Below, piece after piece: positions 51,380-60,145 of a stretch of DNA of 64,000 nucleotides (positions are counted from its first letter, which is position 1; every line of letters starts with the position of its first letter). The DNA comes from GCA-016699445 sp964555055 (lineage in GTDB: Bacteria; UBA10199; JACPAL01; GCA-016699445). Location: contig CAZKQW010000001.1 of assembly GCA_964555055.1 (NCBI GenBank), forward strand, positions 186,001-250,000. Reading direction: 5' to 3'. A program made the position numbers and the translations under genes. The notes under the pieces were generated by a model, which saw only the letters and a program-made list of their open reading frames with translations, did not search any database and was not told the origin of the DNA.

Positions 51380-51966
51380 AAACCGATCTCCTTGGAAAAC
51401 CAGCCGCCCGTAAGAGCATCGAGAGTGCCATTCACCTGATCGAGGACCATTTTCTTTTTTTCACGGAGCTCTATCGGGTCCGATTTGGATTTTAGTTCTT
51501 TTAGGAGTCGATGACGCGTGAAGAAGGCTTCAGAAACTTCCTGGAGAATGCGATTCCTTTCCCTCATCCAGTCCCTCTTTTCGCTGCTCACGGCCAATGT
51601 GTCCCTATTAAAGAGCAATTCATTTAAATACCATACGGCCTTCACGTCGATCGCCGTACCCTGGTTGAAATTTTGATCGAAATTACTCTGTGTAGGACCC
51701 ACTGTGACATCGCCTCCGCTCACCGAAACCGAATCCCGACTCGAAAGCGATATCAGATCCTTCAAATCCCTCTGAAAACCCGCCTGAAGTCGCGGTAAAG
51801 CCGCAGACCACCGAGCACGGCTTTTCCAAGTGTCCATATCCGACATATCCATTCCTAAATAATGAATCGCTTCCGCATGAACTTGCTGGAGAGTCGGCTC
51901 CTGCGATTGCAGGTTTTTTGATAAAAAAAGAGTCACTAAAAAAAGAAAAAAAATTTTCATGGTCAC
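51376..51966 (-). CDS. Exported helical protein, possibly TolC-like fragment
   Basis: 196 residues with a signal peptide (IFFLFLVTLFLSKNLQS). The remainder is polar and helical. It includes a tract WYLNELLFNRDTLAVSSEKRDWMRERNRILQEV that could be the long helix of an outer-membrane efflux protein, but the length is far short of a full TolC (about 450 residues). The function is unknown. It is the first gene of a two-gene unit with the lipoprotein (4-base overlap). Confidence 0.6.
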   Translation of the reverse strand: MTMKIFFLFLVTLFLSKNLQSQEPTLQQVHAEAIHYLGMDMSDMDTWKSRARWSAALPRLQAGFQRDLKDLISLSSRDSVSVSGGDVTVGPTQSNFDQNFNQGTAIDVKAVWYLNELLFNRDTLAVSSEKRDWMRERNRILQEVSEAFFTRHRLLKELKSKSDPIELREKKKMVLDQVNGTLDALTGGWFSKEIGL

Positions 51967-52117
51967 CTCGCCAGAAGCCTAGAGCAAGGTTGATGCCAGA
52001 GAAATCTGGGAAAAAGTCGATCAAAAGTTCGGTTTCGAAACCCTCTCGTCCGAAAATAAAACGAAACGGTAGTTTTCCCTTTTTCTGCTTTGGCATTCGC
52101 TTTTGCATAAGACTTCC

Positions 52118-53083
52118 ATGCAACGCGTTTTTATTTTCACTTTTCTTGGTATATTATCGCTCCTCACTTCTTGCCGGCCCCTTCTCCCTTTAGAAAAACC
52201 GAGGACGGCGGCGGTATCCCAGACGATTTACCGCGAAGAGGATTTTGAAAGCTTAAGGATTTACGCCATCGATGTCGGCCAAGGAGACGCCACACTCGTC
52301 ATCGGACCTTCGGGAAAGACCCTTTTAATCGATTCCGGACCCGTCGAGAGCGGCCGGCGTGATATTCTTCCCTTAATGAACGCTCTGCACATCGATGCTT
52401 TGAATTGGATCGTTCTGACTCATTACGACGCCGATCACATTGGGGGTTTAAGCGAAGTTCTTCAAGGGGAAGATGAGATTCTAGGTACGGAAGACGATTT
52501 CTACCCGCTCTTCGCTCTTTATGACCGTGGCGAGGAGACCGATAAAAACACTCAAACCTACCAAACTTACGCCCAGATCACGGCTCCGGTTCGGCGACCC
52601 ATTTCGCCTAACACTCTTTTCGATCTCGGGCATGGAGCTTTCGCGAAGGTGATCGTCGTCAACGGCGATTATTCCGACAATACTCATATTCATTTAAATC
52701 CAAACGAAGAAAATGAAAGTTCCATCGGACTTTTAATCCAATACGGAAACTTTAAATATTTCACCGCCGGAGACTTATCTGGTGGCGGCGCACCGGGAGG
52801 TTTTGAAACCAAGGATTTAGAAACCCACGCCGGGAATATCTTAGGCGATATCGATGTCCTCCACGCCGGACACCATGGAAGCGCCTCGAGCTCGAATCTT
52901 AACTTTTTAAATCATATCTCACCGGTAGCGACGATCCTATCCGTGGGTCGTGATAACGACTATCACCACCCAGCGGAGGCGACTTTAGAGAGATTGGAGT
53001 CGGTTCACTCTTCTATTTTCAGGACGGACGAGCACGGAACAATCCTAGTGGAGACGGATGGAAGCCATTATGAAATCAAGTAG
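52118..53083 (+). CDS. ComEC/Rec2-like metallo-beta-lactamase-fold lipoprotein
   Basis: 321 residues from the ATG at 52118 (a TTG 15 bases upstream is possible). A lipobox LLTSC (Cys19) follows the signal peptide. The fold motifs are YAIDVGQGDATLVIGPSGKT, LTHYDADHIGG (H-x-D-x-D-H zinc motif), AGDLSGG and HAGHHGSASSSN. This is the pattern of the ComEC C-terminal hydrolase domain, here as a free lipoprotein without the membrane channel. It may degrade DNA or another phosphodiester in the periplasm. Confidence 0.84.
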   Translation: MQRVFIFTFLGILSLLTSCRPLLPLEKPRTAAVSQTIYREEDFESLRIYAIDVGQGDATLVIGPSGKTLLIDSGPVESGRRDILPLMNALHIDALNWIVLTHYDADHIGGLSEVLQGEDEILGTEDDFYPLFALYDRGEETDKNTQTYQTYAQITAPVRRPISPNTLFDLGHGAFAKVIVVNGDYSDNTHIHLNPNEENESSIGLLIQYGNFKYFTAGDLSGGGAPGGFETKDLETHAGNILGDIDVLHAGHHGSASSSNLNFLNHISPVATILSVGRDNDYHHPAEATLERLESVHSSIFRTDEHGTILVETDGSHYEIK

Positions 53084-53086
53084 ATG

Positions 53087-53114
53087 TTGACTTGAAAAGA
53101 ACCCAACCTATAAT
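53087..53114 (+). promoter_or_regulatory. Strong sigma70-type promoter for the parvulin gene
   Basis: -35 TTGACT (53087-53092), 16-base spacer, consensus -10 TATAAT (53109-53114). The 5' leader would be about 55-60 nt before the ATG at 53178. The ribosome binding site is AGGGGG. Confidence 0.75.
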
Positions 53115-53177
53115 CGCCCACGGTTTTTCAATAGTAATCATCATTCACCATAAATAAGGGCCAAGGGGGAAAAATCC

Positions 53178-54239
53178 ATGAAACGCACGGACTCTCAAAA
53201 GACGATCGGCAATAGGACCCGTTTGACAGCCATCACCGTCACCTTCGGAGTATTGGGAATGTTGGGAATGTGGGGCTGCAATTCGAAAAGCGGCAAACCT
53301 TTAGTCAAAATCGGCAGCGAGACCATCACGGAGTCGGATTTAGATACCTTGGCTCGCGTCAACCCTCGATTGAAGCCCCGTCTCGCGACACCAGCGGGAC
53401 GCGACAAAGTCTTGGATAATTACGTTGAACAAGAATTACTCTACCAAGAAAGCCTCAAGCAAGGTTTAGACAAGACTCCCGATGTGAAGGATAAAATCGC
53501 TCTTTACGAGAAAATCATCGTGGCTCAGTCGCTCATGGATAAGGAGCTTTCAAAGAAAGTGCGCGAATACTACGACAACCATAAGGATGAGTTCGAACGA
53601 TTGAAGATTGCGCATATCTTGATCAAGATCCAGGATCCTGCGACGAAAGAAGCGGCTCCCGCTTCGAAAAATCCGAAGAACGCTAAAAAAGAGCCGATCA
53701 AGCCCGCAAAGGGACATACGGAATCTGAAGCCGAGAAAATCATCAAAGACATCCAGGATAAATTAGCCAAAGGTGAGGATTTCGCGACTTTAGCGAAAAC
53801 CTATTCTGAAGACGAGAAGACTAAGGATAACCAGGGTGATTTAAGCTACGTGACGATCCGAGATAAACGTTTAGAAAGATGGGGATGGCTTCCTCTCGCT
53901 GAGAAGGCTTTTTCATTAGAAGCCGGAAAAACCTCCGACCCCATTAAAACGAAAGATGGGATTCATTTGATCAAAGTAACGGAAGCGAAGTCCGTCGTTC
54001 CTTTCGAAGAAGCGGAAACAGGGCTTCAATTCCGTCTGCAAGCGGATTTAAAGTCGAATCTGCTCGAAGACTTGAAGAAGAAGTATAAAGTCGAATTCTT
54101 CAAAGACGCTAAGGAAAGCACGCCTCCAGCTACGTCGCCTTTGCCGACTTCTCCGTCAGGGCCGGTTCCCACGGGGACGCCTCCGGTGACTCCTTCCCCC
54201 ACCCCACCGGCGCCCACAACCGGTCAACCGGTCCATTAA
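53178..54239 (+). CDS. Parvulin-type peptidyl-prolyl isomerase, lipoprotein-like (PpiC/SurA-like)
   Basis: 353 residues. A hydrophobic signal (VTFGVLGMLGMWGC, Cys34) suggests a lipoprotein, although the lipobox is weak. A SurA-N-like helical part (~50-130) precedes a parvulin domain: KIAHILIKIQDP, then EDFATLAKTYSEDEKTKDNQGDLSYV, then IKTKDGIHLIKVTEAK. The parvulin domain carries a Lys/Pro-rich insertion of about 25 residues after ILIKIQDP. The C-terminus is a Pro/Thr-rich tail. It assists folding of outer-membrane proteins in the periplasm. Strong promoter upstream. Confidence 0.88.
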   Translation: MKRTDSQKTIGNRTRLTAITVTFGVLGMLGMWGCNSKSGKPLVKIGSETITESDLDTLARVNPRLKPRLATPAGRDKVLDNYVEQELLYQESLKQGLDKTPDVKDKIALYEKIIVAQSLMDKELSKKVREYYDNHKDEFERLKIAHILIKIQDPATKEAAPASKNPKNAKKEPIKPAKGHTESEAEKIIKDIQDKLAKGEDFATLAKTYSEDEKTKDNQGDLSYVTIRDKRLERWGWLPLAEKAFSLEAGKTSDPIKTKDGIHLIKVTEAKSVVPFEEAETGLQFRLQADLKSNLLEDLKKKYKVEFFKDAKESTPPATSPLPTSPSGPVPTGTPPVTPSPTPPAPTTGQPVH

Positions 54240-54682
54240 TCCAGCAAGATCTTATCGCCGATTTGAATGTGGTGGCGGTCCACATAGCCCGCCGGCACTT
54301 CCAATACTTCCGTGAAAAGCCCGTGGGGGACGATCAGTTTTTCGGAATAGGGTTGCGCATTCCGCGAGATATCGATGATTTTTCCGTAATGAGCGAATAT
54401 GATGTCGAGAGCGACCGGCGTATTCTTCATCCAAAAATTATTCGCGCTTTCAGCCGGGAATAAGAAGAGCATGCCATGGCCTTCGGGTAGCTTTTGACGG
54501 AACATCAGGCCCTTCTCGCGCTCCGCATTCGTCCGCGCGAATTCTACCTGCACCTGAAGCTCTTCCCCATTGGATTTTCGGATCGTAATCATATCTTGAG
54601 GGGCGCAAGAAACGACAAAAGCGCCAAGAACGAGAAGTCCAAATTTAAGCCGTCGGAACAACCGAAGCTGGTGCGGATTCAT
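54236..54682 (-). CDS. DUF192 family lipoprotein
   Basis: 148 residues with a lipobox (FVVSC, Cys26). The DUF192 signature is present: TNAEREKGLMFRQKLPEGHGMLFLF, then FWMKNTPVALDIIF, then VLEVPAGYVDRHHIQIGD. The family is secreted, of unknown role. Its 5' end overlaps the gyrA stop by 38 bases, and its stop interlocks (TTAA) with that of the convergent parvulin gene. Confidence 0.88.
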   Translation of the reverse strand: MNPHQLRLFRRLKFGLLVLGAFVVSCAPQDMITIRKSNGEELQVQVEFARTNAEREKGLMFRQKLPEGHGMLFLFPAESANNFWMKNTPVALDIIFAHYGKIIDISRNAQPYSEKLIVPHGLFTEVLEVPAGYVDRHHIQIGDKILLD

Positions 54683-57113
54683 CTCCTTCTTCCTTTTCGG
54701 CGAGTTTAGCGAAAGCGACGACTTTTTCGTTGTCCGCCAATTGGATCAAACGAACGCCCTGCGTGTTGCGGCCGATGACGGAAATGCCATTCACCTTAAG
54801 CCGGATGATCTTACCTCCGTCCGAAATGATCATGATATCATCCTCGTCGGTCACCTTCCTGACGCCAACCACGGAACCGTTTCGGTCGGTTGTTTTCACC
54901 GTGATGATACCGCTACCACCACGTCCTTGGGCCCGATACTCATCCGTATCCGTACGCTTGCCGAATCCGTTTTCCGTCACCGTCAATAAGGTAGCCCGCT
55001 CCTTTAAGACCTCCATGCTCACCAAATGATCTTGAGAGTCCAAACGGATTCCCGTTACCCCATGAGCCAAGCGGCCCATCGCGCGTACTTCCGATTCGTC
55101 GAATCGGATGGATTGGCCGTCCTTCGTCGACAACAGGATATGGGATTGACCGTCGGTCAAGGCGACTTCGATCAACTCATCCCCGACCTCGACACCTAAA
55201 GCGATGATGCCACCTACGCGAGGATTGCCGAAGGCCGAGAGCTCCGTCTTTTTGACAACACCCTTCTTCGTGGCAAAGACGACATACTTACCGGGTGAAA
55301 ACTCCTTCACCGCCAGGACAGCGGCCATTTTCTCGGTCGAGGCCATTTGAATCAAATTCGCGACGGATTTTCCTTTGGTTGCGCGTCCGGCAAGGGGAAT
55401 GTCGTAGACCTTTACCCAATGCACTTTTCCGTGCGTGGTGAAGATCAAAAGATAGCTGTGGGTCGAAGCGATGAAGAGGTTCTCGACGAAGTCCTCTTCA
55501 GACGTCGTCATTCCCGTCTTTCCCTGGCCGCCGCGCTTTTGAGCACGGTACAAATTGATTGGATTTCTCTTAATGTAACCGCCGTGGGAAATCGTGACCA
55601 CCATGTCCTCTTCGGCGATCAGATCCTCGATCGTCAGGTCTTGGGTCTCGGCTTGAATCTTTGTGCGGCGTTCATCGCCGAACTTTTCCTTAATCTCTCG
55701 CGTCTCGTTCAGGATGATTTCTAAAATCAGCTTTTCACTATTCAAAATGCCCTTCAGCTTCTCGATCAAAGCCATCACTTCCTTATACTCTTCGATAATT
55801 TTATCCCGTTCGAGCGCCGTGAGCCGTTGCAGCCTCATCTCTAAAATCGCCTGAGCCTGGATCTCACTCATTTGATAGCCTTGTATCAAACCGTCCTTGG
55901 CCTCCTGAGGGTTTTTGGAACGACGGATCAAGGCGATCACTTCGTCCAAGTGATCCAAGGCGATCTTCAGGCCTTCTAAAATATGAGCCCGCTCTTGCGC
56001 TTTTCTTAATTCATAAACGGTGCGTCGGGTGACGACGTCTTTTCGGTGTTCAATAAAAAGTTGCAGGAATTCCTTGATGTTCAGGACCTTGGGCTGGCCT
56101 CCCACGATGGCCAGCATGATGACGCCGAAACTCGATTGCATGGCCGTGTGCTTGTAGAGTTGGTTGAGGACGACGCCGGAGACCGTCCCCTTCTTGAGCT
56201 CCACCACGATGCGCATCCCATCCTTATCGGACTCGTCGCGGATGTCGCTGATGCCCTCAAGCTTTCCTTCCCGTACAAGCTCGGCGATGCGCTCGATCAA
56301 GCGAGCCTTGTTCACCTGATAGGGTATCTCGGTGACGACGATGCTTTCGCGTTCACCCTTCATGGACTCAATGTCCGCGATTGCGCGCATTTGAATGATG
56401 CCGCGGCCGGTCTCATAGGCTTCGCGGATCCCCGCGCGACCGTGGATCGCCGCACCCGTCGGGAAATCGGGGCCGGGAATGATACCCATGAGTTCTTTGA
56501 CGGGCAAATCCGGGTTAGCGATCAAGGCCATCACCGCGTCACAGACTTCCGATAGGTTGTGCGGCGGTATCTTCGTCGCCATGCCGACGGCGATACCGTC
56601 GGATCCATTGATCAAGAGATTAGGGACACGCGTCGGCAAAACGGTAGGTTCTTCCGTGGATTCATCGAAATTAGGGATGAAATCAACCGTTTCCTTGTCA
56701 ATGTCAGAGAGGAGTTCTTCCGCGATCTTCGTCAGCTTGGACTCGGTGTAACGATAAGCCGCCGGGGGATCACCATCGATCGATCCGAAATTCCCCTGTC
56801 CATCGATCAGGGTATAACGCATGTTCCACGGCTGCGCCATGCGCACGAGAGCGTCGTACACGGCCATATCGCCGTGGGGATGGTATTTTTTCAACACTTC
56901 ACCGACGACGCCGGCGCACTTGGAGAAGCGCTTATTCGACAACAAACCTTCGCGGAGCATGGCGTAGAGGATGCGGCGGTGTACGGGCTTCAAACCATCG
57001 CGCACGTCCGGGATCGCGCGCCCGATGATAACGCTCATCGCGTAATCCAGATAGCTCGTCCTCATTTCGTCTTCGATGTTGACGGTGATGATTTCCGCTG
57101 AATTGAGTGCCAT
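54645..57113 (-). CDS. gyrA: DNA gyrase subunit A
   Basis: 822 residues from the ATG at 57113 (AGGAAA about 12 bases upstream). This start gives canonical numbering: catalytic Tyr122 (AAYRYTE), and QRDR residues Gly81, Asp82, Met83, Asp87. An ATG at 57140 would add 9 residues with no ribosome site. The C-terminal domain has the GyrA box in QKRGGQGKTG, so this is gyrase rather than topoisomerase IV. It cuts and supercoils DNA with GyrB. Position 83, usually Ser and a quinolone contact, is Met here. The 3' end overlaps the DUF192 gene by 38 bp. Confidence 0.96.
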   Translation of the reverse strand: MALNSAEIITVNIEDEMRTSYLDYAMSVIIGRAIPDVRDGLKPVHRRILYAMLREGLLSNKRFSKCAGVVGEVLKKYHPHGDMAVYDALVRMAQPWNMRYTLIDGQGNFGSIDGDPPAAYRYTESKLTKIAEELLSDIDKETVDFIPNFDESTEEPTVLPTRVPNLLINGSDGIAVGMATKIPPHNLSEVCDAVMALIANPDLPVKELMGIIPGPDFPTGAAIHGRAGIREAYETGRGIIQMRAIADIESMKGERESIVVTEIPYQVNKARLIERIAELVREGKLEGISDIRDESDKDGMRIVVELKKGTVSGVVLNQLYKHTAMQSSFGVIMLAIVGGQPKVLNIKEFLQLFIEHRKDVVTRRTVYELRKAQERAHILEGLKIALDHLDEVIALIRRSKNPQEAKDGLIQGYQMSEIQAQAILEMRLQRLTALERDKIIEEYKEVMALIEKLKGILNSEKLILEIILNETREIKEKFGDERRTKIQAETQDLTIEDLIAEEDMVVTISHGGYIKRNPINLYRAQKRGGQGKTGMTTSEEDFVENLFIASTHSYLLIFTTHGKVHWVKVYDIPLAGRATKGKSVANLIQMASTEKMAAVLAVKEFSPGKYVVFATKKGVVKKTELSAFGNPRVGGIIALGVEVGDELIEVALTDGQSHILLSTKDGQSIRFDESEVRAMGRLAHGVTGIRLDSQDHLVSMEVLKERATLLTVTENGFGKRTDTDEYRAQGRGGSGIITVKTTDRNGSVVGVRKVTDEDDIMIISDGGKIIRLKVNGISVIGRNTQGVRLIQLADNEKVVAFAKLAEKEEGDESAPASVVPTA

Positions 57114-57240
57114 AAGTGGGCGGTTTCCTGTCAGTTCCATGGCGAAGTTTCAAGGCTTTTTAAAGATTCCTCGCAACCTTTCCACGCCTTTTTCGATAGC
57201 CGGTAAGGGGAGACAACGGAATGAATGATAAAGGAGAATT

Positions 57241-58935
57241 ATGCCCGGTCCAATCGATGACCACCCTTTTATTAAAGCATTCTCTCGCTTGTATGAAACC
57301 GCTGATTTTTTAAGCCATCCACCCGGATCCCCGACTCATCATGATGATTTGCGATTAGCCCTAAAGGTAGTAGAAGACCACGCCCCTTTTATTTCTACTG
57401 TTCAAGGCAAAAGAACTCCTACGGGCCCCCAGAGTTTTGATCGACATGAAGCATGCCCAGAAGACGCAGCTCGTGCCGCGCCTTTTATCCCTCAAGATTA
57501 TCGGTGGCGTGACTTTTGGCTAACCGAAACACCTCGAGACATCGCGTACCGCTTACTCTATCACGGCACTTGCGATGCCCTCATGAGTATAATCGAGATT
57601 TTTCCGCAAGGAAACCAATGGGAGCTTATCAGACCATGCATAGCGGCCTTACACTCCCTCATGCTTTACTTAGGTTTTAAAATAGATCCCAAAGAAAACA
57701 TGTTTCGCGAGCCCGAGACTGCCTACCCTACAGGTGCCACAGTTCGAAATCTACTAGCGTCACTCCGCCGTATGGGCTTTTTACCTCGAGAAGGTGAAAC
57801 GACGGACCACCATTTTCACTCGCTTTTATCCCGAAGAGGACCCAGCACTTCTTCTTTGAAAACTGTTGAAGAATTAAACCACGACCGACCTTGGTTGCAA
57901 CGTTCTCCTCTCGTCCTCACAGGAATCCTTACGCAATCCCCCGATACGACACTTTATACCGCCCGAAACAAAGATCGAGCCCCAAACACTGGAGATCACC
58001 AAATCATTAAGATTCTTCATACACAAGATCCCGACAAGAGACGCATGATAGAGGCTTTTTTTAATAATGCTGTCGCTATTTCCAGGTGCTTAACGAGGGA
58101 TTTTTTAAATCCTTTAGCGGCTTTTCTCCCTGTTTATACAGGACATACGACGTATGGACGGCCGTTTCTTTCCATGCCAATGGTCGATGGGCCGTCGCTT
58201 CACGATTTTTCCGAAAAGGATGGCCATTATGATATGTTGGTTGATATCTTCGAACAAATCGGCACCGCTATGGCTGAAGCCCATGGATGCGGATGCGCCC
58301 ATCGAGATCTGAAACCCGAAAACATCCTTATAGCTCCTTATAGAGATGCAGGAGTTAGCTTCCGCCGAGTCGTCATTATCGATTGGGAAATCGGGTTCAT
58401 GACAACACCAGAGCCTCTGACTCCTGACCATCCTTGGAGTCTTTACTCATTGCATCAACAGGGCTTTAGGGCATGCACCACGTATTATGCCCCACCTGAA
58501 GTTCTGGAAATAGTCTATCCAGAGCTGACGATAAGATCCGTAAAGACTCCCTCCTGGCGGAGCCTGTGGCCAAAAAATGAGTTTTCACTGCGTGAGGATC
58601 CGCCTAGGGCAGACGTCTATGCTTTTGGCGTCATGATGTATGAAGCTTTCACTGGCCAAATGCATCCGTTTCTTCATTCAGAAGACAGGGAGAATATTCG
58701 CAGGATGAACCCTGTGGAAGCCGCTCGCTCCATAGCCAGCATCGTTTATAAACAATTTTCGTCGAAGACTCGTCCCATAAGATATGAGGGAATTCCTGAA
58801 AAGTGGCGGCCTTTCATCGAGCGTTGCGTATATGCCGACCCTATAGATCGCTATCCCGACATGGAGACCGCCATGCAGGATTTTTATCCCATCCATAATA
58901 CTCCACGCCCGTGGCAAGCCCATACGCTACTATGA
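57241..58935 (+). CDS. Atypical Ser/Thr protein kinase with ~210-residue N-terminal domain
   Basis: 564 residues; a strong ribosome binding site (AAAGGAG) precedes the ATG. The N-terminal ~215 residues match no known family. The kinase-like part starts near 215 (PLVLTGILTQSPDTTLYTAR), with a degenerate glycine loop and a Lys in HQIIKIL. The catalytic loop HRDLKPENI (~353-361) is complete. DFG is replaced by DWE (~381). An APE-like TYYAPPEVLEI follows. Catalysis is likely but unusual. It is monocistronic and divergent from gyrA. It resembles the kinase at 35421 in general layout. Confidence 0.78.
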   Translation: MPGPIDDHPFIKAFSRLYETADFLSHPPGSPTHHDDLRLALKVVEDHAPFISTVQGKRTPTGPQSFDRHEACPEDAARAAPFIPQDYRWRDFWLTETPRDIAYRLLYHGTCDALMSIIEIFPQGNQWELIRPCIAALHSLMLYLGFKIDPKENMFREPETAYPTGATVRNLLASLRRMGFLPREGETTDHHFHSLLSRRGPSTSSLKTVEELNHDRPWLQRSPLVLTGILTQSPDTTLYTARNKDRAPNTGDHQIIKILHTQDPDKRRMIEAFFNNAVAISRCLTRDFLNPLAAFLPVYTGHTTYGRPFLSMPMVDGPSLHDFSEKDGHYDMLVDIFEQIGTAMAEAHGCGCAHRDLKPENILIAPYRDAGVSFRRVVIIDWEIGFMTTPEPLTPDHPWSLYSLHQQGFRACTTYYAPPEVLEIVYPELTIRSVKTPSWRSLWPKNEFSLREDPPRADVYAFGVMMYEAFTGQMHPFLHSEDRENIRRMNPVEAARSIASIVYKQFSSKTRPIRYEGIPEKWRPFIERCVYADPIDRYPDMETAMQDFYPIHNTPRPWQAHTLL

Positions 58936-58944
58936 AGGAAACTA

Positions 58945-58979
58945 TTGACATCATTTTAAGGGAGGACTTAGACCCTCCC
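58945..58979 (+). promoter_or_regulatory. Possible hup promoter with GC hairpin
   Basis: TTGACA (58945-58950) is a perfect -35, but the -10 17 bases later (TTAGAC) is poor. GGGAGG (58960-58965) and CCTCCC (58974-58979) form an inverted repeat followed by CACTTTTAA. This could end the kinase transcript or lie in the promoter of the HU gene. The two readings cannot be separated here. Confidence 0.3.
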
Positions 58980-59012
58980 CACTTTTAACCACGAGGAATA
59001 AGGAGTTCAGCC

Positions 59013-59285
59013 ATGACGAAAGCCGCCTTGATCGCCGCCATCGCTAAAGAGTGCAAGATTTCGAAAACCCTTTCGGAAAAAGCCATCAACTCCTTCACCA
59101 ATCACATCACCAAAGTCCTGAAAAAAGGCGATAAGCTCTCGCTGACCGGCTTCGGCACGTTCTGCGTCTCCAAGCGCAAGGCGCGCAAGGGCCGCAATCC
59201 CCAGACGGGCGCCGAACTGAACATCAAGGCCTGCACCCTGCCGAAATTCAAGGCTGGCAAGGAATTGAAAAAAGCCGTCATGTAA
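59013..59285 (+). CDS. HU-family DNA-binding protein
   Basis: 90 residues, the standard length. The HU fold is clear: MTKAALIAAIAKECKISK helix region, then KVLKKGDKLSLTGFGTFCVSKRKARKGRNPQTGAELNI, including the DNA-binding beta arm with R-x-G-R-N-P. It bends and compacts DNA. The stop shares one base with the next start (TAATG), so glutathione synthase-like translation is coupled to it. Confidence 0.95.
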   Translation: MTKAALIAAIAKECKISKTLSEKAINSFTNHITKVLKKGDKLSLTGFGTFCVSKRKARKGRNPQTGAELNIKACTLPKFKAGKELKKAVM

Positions 59286-60145
59286 TGACAGGCAAGATTT
59301 TGTGCGTCATGGACGCTTTTTGGAAGCGTCCCTATTCCTTAAAAAAAGACTCCACACTTCTTCTCCTGTCGGAATTTCAAAAAATAGGTTACGAACCCCA
59401 TCTCATCGCTCTTGAAGACTTAGCGAAAGTCGATCCAATCGGTTTTGACCTGATTATGATGCGAAAAGACCCCCCGGTCGATGGACGCTATTTGAAAGCG
59501 TGCCGTTTATTAAAGAGCTTCAAGCGAACGACACCCGTCATGAACGATCCCACGGCTATGCTTCGTTGGTCGGAGAAATCGATCATCTTGAATTTTCCCC
59601 GGTGGATCCCTCCCACGCTCATTACGAAAAAACTCCCTCAAGCTATCCACTTCCTAAAAACACACGGGCGGATCATTCTTAAACCTTTGAACGGTTACGC
59701 CGGTAAAGGCGTAAAACTAATTAAGAGTAAGGGACAACTCTCCGCTGTTTTTAGGAGCCTAAGAACGCCCGTCATGCTTCAAGCCTACTTAGAGGCTATC
59801 CAGTTAAAAGGCGAAAAGCGGATCTTCATGATCGACGGCCGAGCTTACGGGGCTTTACTCAAAAAACCACGTCTGGGGACGTTTCTCGCCAATCCTGACC
59901 TAGGAGCCGTTCTTTCAACGGCGCGGCTTTCAAAAAAAGAAATGGTTTTATGTCGGGAAGTGGGGAAATTCCTAAAAAAGAACGGGATCTTCTTCGCTGG
60001 TCTCGACGTGATCGACGAACGTCTTACAGAAATCAACTTTACGAGTCCCGGACTCCTATGGGAATGGAACGAACTCACGCATCAACGTCACGAAAGGAAA
60101 ATCGTCGCTTACATGATCAAACACGCAAAACAGGAGATCAGGTGA
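59285..60145 (+). CDS. Glutathione synthase-like ATP-grasp protein
   Basis: 286 residues. A GshB-like layout is seen: N-terminal lid region with SLKKDSTLLLLSEFQKIGY, then ATP-grasp motifs IILKPLNGYAGKGVKLIKS, VMLQAYLEAIQ, KRIFMIDGRAYGALLK, and the metal site EINFTSPGLLWEW. It is a little shorter than E. coli GshB (316), mainly in the N-terminal part. It likely ligates an amino acid to a dipeptide (gamma-glutamylcysteine plus glycine) or a related substrate. Overlap with HU (1 base) and with the downstream gene (GTGA) ties the three together. Confidence 0.82.
   Translation: MTGKILCVMDAFWKRPYSLKKDSTLLLLSEFQKIGYEPHLIALEDLAKVDPIGFDLIMMRKDPPVDGRYLKACRLLKSFKRTTPVMNDPTAMLRWSEKSIILNFPRWIPPTLITKKLPQAIHFLKTHGRIILKPLNGYAGKGVKLIKSKGQLSAVFRSLRTPVMLQAYLEAIQLKGEKRIFMIDGRAYGALLKKPRLGTFLANPDLGAVLSTARLSKKEMVLCREVGKFLKKNGIFFAGLDVIDERLTEINFTSPGLLWEWNELTHQRHERKIVAYMIKHAKQEIR

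Noticed and set aside
58960..58990. GGGAGG/CCTCCC hairpin as a certain Rho-independent terminator
   Set aside because: The following T-run is interrupted (CACTTTTAA), and the element overlaps a possible promoter. It is listed only as an ambiguous site.
59950..60141. In-frame extension upstream of the phospholipase/nuclease-like gene
   Set aside because: It overlaps the glutathione synthase-like gene out of frame, whereas the GTG at 60142 gives a clean signal peptide and overlap.
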